From Hirundichthys speculiger (Eukaryota > Chordata > Actinopteri > Beloniformes > Exocoetidae), in the NCBI GenBank assembly GCA_018398805.1, contig JAGFBZ010000292.1, forward strand, positions 1,364,001 to 1,428,000: DNA of 64,000 nucleotides, written 5' to 3'. The stretch's first letter is position 1. The number at the start of each line of letters is the position of its first letter. Shown piece by piece: positions 54,506 to 64,000 of the stretch. Under the pieces are notes generated by a model. It had not been told where the DNA came from. It searched no databases and was given only the letters and a program-made list of their open reading frames with translations. The translations under genes and the position numbers were made by a program.

Positions 54506-56569
54506 AAAATTTTTAACTTTCAAAACTTTCAAGTGTTTCATATGGCCAGATTTTTACAATTTTGGTTGGACATCATAGAAGTAAAACTTGTTGGTCTGGC
54601 CTGAGAAGTGATTGGTCAGATGTTGATTCCAAGTCAGCAGCAATGAGTTTTGGAGCTGACAGACCTACTTTCCCTCTTCTCCTCTTACTAGCACAACTGA
54701 TTTGACTTGGCACATGCAAGGTATCTCGGGCAGTAGCTCGAGGCCTTGTTACTGCTTGCTTACCGGTGACTCTGTCTTGTGCATAAATGTCCCACATTTG
54801 CTTATAAAATGAGGCATCTATTGCATCATGAAGCCCTAAGCACAGTTTGTCTTCAGCACTGAGAGAGGGACTTTCATGCCTTGCAAACTTTGATTAAATG
54901 CTTTTTCCATGAGCAAATATAGGCTGAAGTGAGTATTTATTAAAAAGCTCTCCAATATTGGTGTACAACAAGTCAGCTTTTAATATAATTAGAAATGCAT
55001 GAAAGGATGCCACACATGCCTGGAGATGAACAATAATTTACTCATTAGAGTTGATATTAAATTTCTGATCCTTCATGTCAGCTTGGACAACAGTCTCTTA
55101 CACAAACTCTTAAAGAAACTGCATATGCACATATTGTACCACTGCCTTCTTTTGCTTCTATGGAATGTGCTTTTTGCTCTGCAGCACACAGGCTGTTCAT
55201 AACCAGACATTGTCTGCTTATATATTCATTTATGCAAAACTGCTTATTAGCTTTCATCTGATAATCTCACCCTAAAGCCCTTGTTGCAGTGATTTATTAG
55301 GAGAGCCTCCGGGCTCCAAATACTTTCTACACCAAAACAGTCAAGTATACACACTTGTACTTGCATGTCAAATTAAAAATCATAACACACACACATTATA
55401 TCACTAGACCTTCCTAAAACATTTCTAGAAATTATTAGAGAAAATTAGAAAGTGAGCAGAAGGTTGTTAAAAAGGTTTACAAATGTTCTGTAAGTGCCTT
55501 TCTAAGACTTATGGAAAGATGCTGAAAGGAAACTATGTAAATCATAATCATGTTTCATTAAATTATTTAGGTAAATCCATTTTTTTAAGGCATTTAATGC
55601 AGTTATCAGAATTAATGCATACACATCAGTCAGCTATGGTCAATACAGGTGAAGGGCTTTGCTTTTAATCTTATAATTTGAAATATGAAGTGAGGACCCA
55701 AATCCACAGAAAAGAAGAAATGAGAAGAATATTTTATTAATATCACAAACTGAAGCAAAACAAAAAAAAATAAACAAAAATTCAAGGGAGTGGAACGCAG
55801 CAAAACAGAATGAAGCTGGAACAAACTCCAAAATGATCTGGCAGTGAAAAGAGAGAATTGGATTGTATAAAGGGAGGTAATTAATGACACTAAAAAGGCA
55901 AATGGAAAGCAGTTACTGAAACAGTAGACTCAGAATTTTGACAAGGAGCAGTCTAACTCCCCATATGAAAGACAGAATGCTTTTTTCCTGCTGATCATCA
56001 TGATGATGAAGTTCTACCTTTCAGTCTACAGACAGCTTAGCTGTCCATGCCCAGGAGTCTGAAGGCTATCTGTCTGTTATAGTCCAAACAAGCACCTTTT
56101 CCAGCTCCACTCCTGAACCTATGTCATGTGAGCTCTTTGGTAAATACTCCCGGGTTGGTAAATACCACAAAGAAAGGGTTTAAACACTACAGGGGAGAGT
56201 TCTACACCTGTGTTTAGCCAACCCCATTGCTTTGCATCTCACGTCTGCCTCCTGGCTGAACCTTTGGAGTGGCTTCAGTCTCATCCTCCTGGTTTTCCAT
56301 CCAAAACAACTTCACCAGTCCACCCAGGGTACTTTGTATCAACTTTTTAAGTAATATGAATGGAAATCTAACTTGGAAGTGCTAGGTATTTCTGGCAAGG
56401 ATGCAAGGTTTTCAATCATTCTGTGATGAGAAAATTCTTGCCAAGTCTAGTGAGATTAGTCTGAGGATGACAAAAATTAAACTTTATCCCATGTGGAACA
56501 GGGATATATGTACTCCATCCATCCACTTGTGGAGAAGGACATGATAATAACCATACCTTTCAACCTCAT
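54506..56569. other. No recognisable gene
   Basis: AT-rich. The stretch at 55685-55830 (GAGGACCCAAATCCACAG ...) resembles the flank of fish LTR or hAT repeats, but ends were not found. Confidence 0.45.
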
Positions 56570-56580
56570 GGTCACACAAC
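56570..56580. repeat. 11-bp target-site duplication of the SINE at 56581
   Basis: GGTCACACAAC, repeated at 56950-56960. Confidence 0.9.
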
Positions 56581-56949
56581 AGGGCAGCACGGTGGCTTAG
56601 TGGTTAGCACTGCTGCCTCAAAGCTAGAAGGTTCCTGGTTCTGTGTGGAGTTTGGATGTTCTCCCCATGCTTGCGTCCAAAGACATGCATGTTAGGTTAA
56701 TTGGTGGTTCTAAATTGCCCATAGGAGTGATTGTGAGTGTGCATGGTTGTTCGTATGTGGCCCTTCCCAGGGTGTAGCCCTGCCTTTCGCGCCTGGAGAG
56801 AGCTGGGATAGGCTCCAGCAGACCCCCCTGACCCTGCAGAGGATTAAGCGGGTATAGATAATGTATGGGAATAGCGGGTATAGATAATGGAGGGGAATAG
56901 CGGGTATAGATAATGTATGGGAATAGCGGGTATAGATAATGGATGGATC
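56581..56949 (+). mobile_element. tRNA-headed SINE with L2-type tail and 26-bp minisatellite
   Basis: The head GGGCAGCACGGTGGCTTAGT with TTAGTGGTTAGCAC and GGTTCCTGGTTC is tRNA-like (A- and B-box spacing), followed by the L2-type tail shared with 22209, 35618, 38733 and 57868. The 3' end holds four 26-bp units starting at 56848, 56874, 56900 and 56926 (GCGGGTATAGATAATG...), grown from the usual tail end. A clean 11-bp duplication indicates LINE-type target-primed insertion, recent enough to be intact. Confidence 0.9.
56848..56949 (+). repeat. 26-bp minisatellite at the SINE tail, 4 copies
   Basis: Units GCGGGTATAGATAATG plus ~10 bp start every 26 bp at 56848, 56874, 56900 and 56926. They alternate TATGGGAATA and GAGGGGAATA, which suggests duplication of a two-unit block. 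Confidence 0.93.
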
Positions 56950-56960
56950 GGTCACACAAC

Positions 56961-57855
56961 AAGGAAATCAATAGGATTCTGGTAAACATGAAAGTTTGCA
57001 ATTGCAATCCATTCAAACATTAAGTGGGTGACAAATGACAAATGGTGACCAAAAAGCACAGACAAAACAAGAGCAGCAGCAGGGACAGATAGATGGAGAG
57101 GAACTCAAGAAAAAGCATCTGCCTCTGCCGAGAGCAGGAAGAAGGAAAGATTTATGTCATTTTTGAGAAGAAAAACCCTATACTAATATCCACACAAAAA
57201 TTTTCATCTCTCAGAAGGTTCTTCTCCACACTGAGGGATATTAATGCATAGCTGAGAAAACTTTGCAGATTCATCTTTGGTACCACTTAATAAAGTCCAA
57301 CTCTAAAGTATTAATAAGATCTTAAATAAATTCAATTCAAAAGGCTAGCCTCTGAAGCTGTGAAGAAAAAGGAGCTTTTAGTTTTTACAAAAGGACCCAA
57401 AGGGAAGTGCATCATTTGTAAGGGGAACAAAAAATGCCCAGCATTGCATTGTTTATTTTAGCTAGGTTAAGCCACAATACAAATTAAGTTATGTGTGCTG
57501 ATATTTGGGTATGTCTATGCAGTATGAAAAAAGTGAATTACATCATCTGCTGTGTGTCAACATTCATGCAAGTTTTTTTTAAATTTATTTTTTGTTTTTG
57601 TATTAGTATTAGCAGTTCAGACTAAATCTAAAATATTCAGTTTCATTGGCATCATGTAATGATACTGCAGAAGGACACCATCTTTAATGGCACCTTAACT
57701 GCTACAGCTTTTCTATAGTTGTATTATCCATCACCATCTTTTCTTTTATTGTCTTTGGGTAATAATTTTGGCATTAGAAGTGAAAAATTTGAAAGTTTGT
57801 TGAAGTTATAGTTTCATTAAGAAGTCATTGACAGTACTAAAATATTGGCGTTATA
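56961..57855. other. No recognisable feature
   Basis: AT-rich DNA. Confidence 0.5.
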
Positions 57856-57867
57856 TTGCTCTTTTCA
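57856..57867. repeat. 12-bp target-site duplication of the SINE at 57868
   Basis: TTGCTCTTTTCA, repeated at 58195-58206. Confidence 0.92.
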
Positions 57868-58194
57868 TCCATCATCTATGCCAATTTAATCCTATTCAGG
57901 GTCATGGGGATCAGCTGGAGTCTATCCCAGCTCTCTTAGGGGCAAAAGGCAGGGGTACACCCTGGACAGGTCGGCAGTCCATCACAGGGTCACATGTAGA
58001 CAAACAACCACGCACACTCACAATCACTCCTACGTGTAATTTAGAACCTAACATGCATGTCTCTGGACTGTGGGAGGAAGCCGGAGTACCTGGAGGAAAC
58101 CCTCGCAAGCACGGGGAGAACATGCAAACTCCACACAGAAATGCCCCTGCTGAGGTTCAAACCAGGAACCTTCTTGCTGTGAGGCAACAGTGCT
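57868..58194 (-). mobile_element. SINE with L2-type tail (327 bp)
   Basis: The reverse orientation of the family at 56581-56949: the ATCC-type tail is at the left, and the tRNA-like head (GAGGCAACAGTGC) is truncated at the right. The 12-bp duplication TTGCTCTTTTCA is perfect. Non-coding; mobilisation would rely on an L2-type LINE sharing the tail. Confidence 0.92.
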
Positions 58195-58206
58195 TTGCTC
58201 TTTTCA

Positions 58207-58878
58207 GTTACTCTTAAAATGATTATCCTCAGCTAAGGGTGTGAATTGTTGTGTTTCTCCCTGCCTGTCATAAAGCACGGGTTTGTTGGTGAGGAATAGT
58301 TGCAATAGCCATTGAAAATAGATATAAGCGTTCATTAAAATAGTGACTAAAAATTTGTGATTTTCTAAAATGGTCAAAAATATGCTAAGATCCCAATTCT
58401 GCAATTGCAGATTTTAGATAATTTTCTTTGGAGACAAATATTGGCCAATTCTTTATTAGATTGAAGGATAGACCCTCATCCCTTTTGTGAAACATGATAG
58501 TGTTTCACACTATCATGTTCACTACACGTGATAGTAGGTTAGCGTGGTTTGGTCCAGCTTTCCCGCTGACTCTAAGCACATAACTTGTTTTACTCAAGAG
58601 TAGTTAAAGATAAAGTAAATGTTTGAAATGGTCAAGTCCAAACTTTGACCTTAATGTAATATACATGTTGTGGAAGAATTGAAAAAAAGCAGTTCTTATG
58701 AGGAAACCAAAATGTAAAAAATTCAAGGTGCTCAGAATGAACTAAACCTTTTTTCCAAGCTGATGTGCAGCATTTATCAACAATTCCAGCAGATGTTTAG
58801 TAGCAATGCTTGCTGTGTTTAGCACAATCAAAGCTGAAAATCAAAACCAAGTAGATTATGTGTGGTTTCACATTATTA
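58207..58878. other. No gene; contains one hairpin
   Basis: AT-rich DNA apart from the inverted repeat at 58487-58522. Confidence 0.5.
58487..58522. repeat. 36-bp hairpin sequence
   Basis: GTGAAACATGATAGTG - TTTCA - CACTATCATGTTCAC forms a ~15-bp stem with a 5-nt loop and a single bulged or missing base. No T-run follows, and nothing links it to a known RNA. Confidence 0.85.
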
Positions 58879-59272
58879 CCTCCGTCAAGGACGTAATGTT
58901 TTTGCCGGCGTTTGTCTGTCTGTCTGTGTTTAAGATAACTCAAAAAGTTATGGATGGATTTTAAATAAATTTTCAGGAGTTGTCAGAAATGTGAAAAGAA
59001 AGAACTGATTTCATTTTGGGTGTGATCCTGAAGAAATCCTGGATTCTGGATAACATTCACATTTTTCGATAACACTGTGGTAAATGGGGCCAAAAATTTT
59101 GTTTCTCAATTTCTCCATTAATTATTGCCCAAAACTCATGAAATTTGACTCAGGGATTGACAATGGGAACCTCTATCAAATTTCAAAGGCTGATCCGGAT
59201 CTGAACCAATCTGATCGCAATCTGCAAATCACTATATGGCGGAGGTCTGCGCTCTCCGAATGCTTTTCTAGT
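58879..59272 (+). repeat. Interspersed repeat, inverted partner of 302-882
   Basis: Begins ACCTCCGTCAAGGACGTAAT and ends TGCTTTTCTAGTT. Flanked by ACATTATT and AATAATGT, which are inverse complements rather than a direct duplication. Non-coding. Confidence 0.78.
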
Positions 59273-61660
59273 TAATAATGTATTCAGAACGGTCATAAAA
59301 TACACAGTAATTGAGGCTCAGGTGAGAAAAATGACAAACATACATGCCGAACAGAAAGTGCTTTTCTAGTTAGACATGGTTTACGCAGATTGGTGAACCT
59401 CTGTCCATCTAAAGTGCCTAAAGTGTTGCTTTTATACCAACTCACCTGTTGCCGACTTCTGAACTAATAAGAATATGCCTCAAGCTCCAGTTACTGGACT
59501 GCAAATGAAGCAGGATTATTCAAAGGGAAATTGATAACTGTCATGAATAAATGACTGTTGGAACCACAGAAGTGTTGACATGACAGACCAACTTAATGAA
59601 ATGATGTGCATGGTTGCTTTCACTCCTTAATTAGAAATATAGTATTGTTGTAATGTGAAAATATTAAAACCTCAGTTTTTATATATTTCATATATTTAGT
59701 ATTAGTATGAATTTCTCAACTGTCAAATTAGGACAATTTTAGTCGAGCTCACAGATACATAATAAAGAATATTTTAATCTTACAAAAAGTGTTTTACTGT
59801 TAAATATAAAATAAAAATAAATACATTTACAGTTAAGCTGCTGCTGCTTTTTAAGGCAAATATAACGGTGTATGTCAATGCAGTAAATCCACGAATAAAT
59901 ATTAATAAAATGTAGTTGTGTACTAAATGTAGTCTAAAGAGTGGATTTAATGGCTGTACTCATTTATTAGAAATTATACCATTTCTACAAGGGTAAGCAG
60001 GACAGCCTTAAGAGGTCATTAGTGAGGGTCATGCTCAATAATTTTAGTTAGAACCAAATGAGGACACTCCATAAAAGACCATGAGCTCATTAAAGAGCAT
60101 ATGAGTAGTTGTCACAGGGCTTACGAAGGCACACAAGTACAGAGAAGAACTGGTCACTTGTGAGATCTTTGCTGCGTTCATCAAGTCATTCCAAAGTTCA
60201 GTGATAATAAAACATCTAAATAAAGACTGGGAGAAAGGAGTGTCAGGCATTCTGGATTAATTCATAATTATCAAGTCTTTAAGTAGAAATCCTCTGTTTC
60301 ATATGATTTTCCATCCTCTTCCATCCTCTGCATCAGAAAAGATGCAGTATTGTTCTTACAATATACTGAATTTAAAACTTACTATTCATGTGTTAGGTAG
60401 TTTCTCCTTTTAATGTTATTTCGATACAAAACAAATTCAAATATCTAAAAAATATATTAATAATGGCTCAGGTTATACATATGTGTTACACTGCTGGAGT
60501 GTTGACACTGAATGCATTGCTTTTAACACAAATATTATTAAAACACATGCTGGAAATTTATAGCTCCTTAATTTCCGTAAGTGAAAGTTTGTTGGCTCAC
60601 AAACCTTTTACTCTTTTTGAAGAAACAATAAAGCTATCTACAGACAAAGGAAACTTTCAAAAACTGACTTATTCATAGCACTTTTGAAAAAAACATGTTT
60701 TACTTATACAAATTACTTCTGATGTTTAAATAGCCCGTGAATGCTATTTGTTTCAAACCACCTGCATATAATTACTGAATAATTGGTGGTGTGTTCCAAG
60801 TAGCTTTAGGTGTGTTAGGGATCTCTGCCACTTGTTTCATTGCCATGTTTTGCCAACGTAGTAAACTATTATTATTTTGCACACACCTTCTTGGGTTTAA
60901 AGAGCGAGATGCTGTAACGTGGATCACATGCGACCACCACATCTTCATGACACCATCGGTGGCTCTGGAAGAGGCCAAATCCATTGTGTGGGCCTCTGTC
61001 AGATTATCAAATCCATTTAATCCACAGATTGATATTTTAAGAAACAATCTGAAGTTTAAGTGTGCAAAATGCTCATTAAGATAAATTTGTTACATTTGAA
61101 ATGTAATGCCATGTTTATAATGAGTAGGAATATATATATTGTGAAAATAGTGGTCCATATAGGATAATATGTATATGATATATACATAGATGTGAGACCT
61201 GCCACTTTTTCTCTGATCACAGAAATAAAGCAATAGTTTGGCAAATAAAGAGGGATTTTTTTTTTTTTCATGCTCTGAGGTCTTACCGGGAGCGTTTCAA
61301 AACCGGAGCACTTTCCAGCACTGCCTGCTAGGTTGGATTAATGAGATTATGAGTTTACCCGAAGCTTTTACAATTGCGTGAGAATCATGTGGCAGTCTGC
61401 ATCTTTGCACCTCTTAATATGGTGGTCCCTGGGTGAGGGTTTATGTTAATTAAAGAGCTGCAGGAGCGTATTCCCAACTTGCAAACAATTGGAATTCACA
61501 GATGTGTTTCATGTAGCGTCCGTGAATCTGGAGTAGGCTTTTAGTAAGAAGGTGATGTTTGTACAAATCTGCTCACAGAATAATGAAGATTTTATGAATG
61601 AGGCCCAATTTCAGTTTACTGAAGAAAAATTGTTTGATTGACAAGTGATCTGTGTGTGTG

Positions 61661-61700
<40 letters not shown>

Positions 61701-63918
61701 CCTCCCAAACACAAGGTGTGTGAGAGCAACACTGCTCCTTTTTTAAAACTTAAGGATCTTTAAAATGTGAGGGAATTTGATCATTAAGGGAGATAATTGG
61801 CAATAGAGTCATATGAATTTTGATTCTGATTTCAAAACATAACCAGTTGATTGATCATTGGAGAAATGTGATCTCAGAAGACGGAAGTCAGCTCAAATGG
61901 CCTGTAGCTGAGGCGGAAACTTGTCCCTCCTCCCCACTGTGCTGGCTCCTGGCGGGATGAGGAAAAACACTTACCCGTAACAAGGATGAGAAAGACAACA
62001 ACAACATTATATGTGTGCACAACACTCGTATAACCCAGCACCTTCAAATGCTGTTAAGCATTATTAGGTGTAAAAAAAGATTATCTCAGTGACAGAATGA
62101 AAACCATATATCAGAACCCATTTAAACCAAACTATAAAAAAATATATAGCATTTATGTCATAATTGTGTTAGTTTATCTGGAGACAACTACCACACTGGA
62201 TTCCAGCATGCAGACACAAACTGACCCTTCAGCTGGCACCAAAGTGTAACCCTAAATCCACATGCACAGATGTTTAAAGTGTGGTTTCATGCTCATCTGC
62301 GAATGGTCAGTCAGGGCTCATTACTCTTTTATTGTCATAGGTTGGTTTATTTAGGGAACACGGACTGACTGGCAGCTTTGTGTATCACTGAGGATATAAA
62401 AGCTGCTATACAAGGAAAAGTACTATGAATAGCACAAATGTTGATACAAATGATATGAACCATCCTCAGCAATGGTGTATTTCCATGTCATCTCAGTTAA
62501 CCAGGTCCATCTGCTTCAATCCAGAGGTGATGGGCTTTTTTGAGCTTTTTCCTCTTCCAGCCAGAAAATTGTTCAGTCAGGAAATTACATGAGTCATATT
62601 GTCAGATCTGTCTGGTATGTATGTGCTAGACTGGGTATGGATAATATCACAATAGTGTCACCCTGAGATGCTAAAACTACATCAGCAGCTTGTTTTTTTT
62701 TTCTTTTTTTTTTTTTTTCAAGCTACAGTCTGGAAGGCCTGTAACTTCATGTTAGAGGGTCAAACCCACATAACGTGGGTTAAGCCACTTACTAGGAAGT
62801 GGGATTCTCAGTTTCAACAAGCAACTGATTATTTTCATGAACACTTTCCCATTATTCCGGACCTGGGAGTTATCACTGACTGGCAACAAATGATATAATA
62901 ACTATAATATTTTGTGCAACGGTTATTTTTCTCATTTGGGATTGGCAGTCAGTTAGTGAATACAAACATGGATATCTCTATGATGAAGCAGTGGAGTGTG
63001 TTGGACTTCAGAACTATCTTGGAGTGACACCTCGGTCTTTAGGTTGGGAAACATGTTTTAAGACAAGCAATCTATCAAGATTAAATCACATTGTCATAAT
63101 AATTTCATGAGAAGAGGTTAAAAAAATGTTTTTATTCCAACTTTATGGGCAATGATGTATATATATATATTTAAAGGTTCTGAGGGATTTTGGCCATTTG
63201 AGTAAGTGAAGTTGAAAGTGACTCTAACATCCTAAAATTGTAAAGTAAAAACTCTTTTTGTGAAGCCATTTACATCATGACCAATACTCTTGGTTTCAAC
63301 TTCTACATGGTCCTCTGTACCAAAAACAACTACCACAGTTCACAAAAGAATCTAAATTGAAAATTTCTCTTTCTCCTTGTCCTCCTATTGTCTGCCCATA
63401 GATCAGATTACCTTTAGTAAACTCCAAACTTGCAAATGAAACTGTTCATGTTAGCTGCTGTTGCTTCCATGTTTACTGGCTCCAGTGAATATGAATTAAT
63501 ACATTTAGAAATGCTTTTCCTTATAATGAGCACTAGGGGGTCTAATCCTTATTGTACAGACATGGTGCATAGCTGTTTGGAAATGAGCCATGAGGCTTCT
63601 CCTTCTAGTCTAATTAGTTATTCCATCAAGTCACTGATTAGCATGTAGTAGCAGCATTGAAGTGGTGTGTTGGGGCCTCCTCATTGTGCATGCTGTGTGT
63701 ATTTGTTTAATTACCACACAGCGCCTGCAATGTGGAGGCTGAAACATGCAGAGGCTTCCTCACACGGGTTTGTTGCATGCATTTTTGGCTTTCAAGGATG
63801 ATTCCTTTATTCATGTGTGTATATTCATAGTTACCAAACCGAGTATCCGCCATAACATTTTCCCTGCCAGTAATGCTGCTCTCATTGTCTCCATATGTTA
63901 CTACTGTGTTCTTCTGTG
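59273..63918. other. Long AT-rich stretch without recognisable gene or element
   Basis: Includes T-runs at 61258-61269 and 62692-62719, a (TG/TA)n microsatellite at 61651-61700 and (TA)n at 63160-63172. Frames up to ~97 codons (near 60791-61084, both strands) lack any motif I recognise. Confidence 0.5.
61651..61700. repeat. (TG)n-(TA)n-(TG)n microsatellite
   Basis: GTGTGTGTG, then TATATATATATATATA, then TGTGTGTGTGTGTGTGTG. Confidence 0.95.
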
Positions 63919-63925
63919 CCTGCAG

Positions 63926-64000
63926 TTTATTTTACATATTGGTGGTCTCAGTGACAGTCCTGTCTGCTTTAGCATGCTTGGACTGTTGTGCCACCATAGC
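63926..64000 (+). other. Possible exon start at the window edge (weak)
   Basis: A pyrimidine-rich run ends in TGTGCCTGCAG at 63925, a good 3' splice-site match. Two frames stay open to the window end; one reads LFYILVVSVTVLSALACLD, a hydrophobic run that could be a membrane segment. There is no identified protein and only ~75 bp are visible, so this may be chance. Confidence 0.15.

Noticed and set aside
60791..61084. 97-codon + frame and 91-codon - frame over the same DNA
   Set aside because: Both strands are open across the same DNA and neither has a recognisable domain or a splice context; considered chance.
1..64000. CRISPR arrays, bacterial operons, tRNA or rRNA genes
   Set aside because: The repeats are eukaryotic mobile elements and microsatellites; tRNA-like boxes occur only in SINE heads.

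Overview
The window is nuclear DNA from a ray-finned (teleost) fish. It is AT-rich and carries fish-type interspersed repeats throughout: Tc1/mariner, hAT, piggyBac, a BEL/Pao LTR retrotransposon, Rex3/RTE-like and L2-like LINE fragments, tRNA-headed SINEs, and many short simple repeats. I could not recognise any host protein-coding gene or RNA gene. The window is probably intergenic or inside a large intron. The species cannot be named from the sequence.

The centre (22562-30039, minus strand) holds the only long coding capacity: a 7478-bp BEL/Pao retrotransposon. It has two 419-bp LTRs, terminal TGTTA/TAACA, a perfect 5-bp target-site duplication (CTGCC) and a polypurine tract. Its gag has three zinc knuckles, and its pol carries aspartic protease, reverse transcriptase (YMDD), RNase H and integrase (HHCC, DDE). 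The LTRs differ at five positions. Gag-pol is split by four frame changes but has no isolated in-frame stop. Gag would form the particle and the Pol enzymes would copy and integrate the RNA.

Left side (1-22561): an interspersed repeat whose inverted partner lies at 58.9 kb, a Rex3-like LINE fragment (2.9-3.9 kb), an hAT MITE (5.4 kb), an L2-like LINE end (5.8-6.2 kb), a Tc1 remnant split by an insert (8.0-9.45 kb), an hAT MITE (12.9 kb), a TTAA-type MITE (13.8 kb), a 1.65-kb hAT element with an internal tandem duplication (14.8-16.4 kb), another hAT-like element (16.6-17.5 kb), a repeat unit shared with 40 kb, a long AT-cored palindrome (19.3 kb), a LINE fragment (21.2 kb) and a SINE/L2-tail fragment (22.2 kb).

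Right side (30045-64000): about 5 kb with little structure, a piggyBac remnant with a nested SINE tail (35.4-36.8 kb), a LINE end (36.8-37.4 kb), an 850-bp hAT element (37.7 kb), a probable solo LTR inside an L2 tail (38.8-39.1 kb), an hAT element carrying the shared unit (40.0-40.7 kb), an hAT MITE (44.2 kb), an ATTAATCG-type element (46.1 kb), a 734-bp element packed with GAATTAA motifs (47.2 kb), two Tc1 remnants (48.0 and 50.7 kb), SINEs with clear duplications (49.4, 56.6 and 57.9 kb) and a LINE fragment (53.9 kb). From 59.3 kb to the end the DNA is mostly featureless.

Element boundaries were read by eye from terminal repeats and target-site duplications. Family names for old repeats rest on remembered fish consensus sequences and are less certain than the boundaries. 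I do not see evidence for a new biological system. The most unusual structures are the tandem duplication inside the 14.8-kb hAT element, the unit shared between 18 kb and 40 kb, and the motif-dense element at 47.2 kb.
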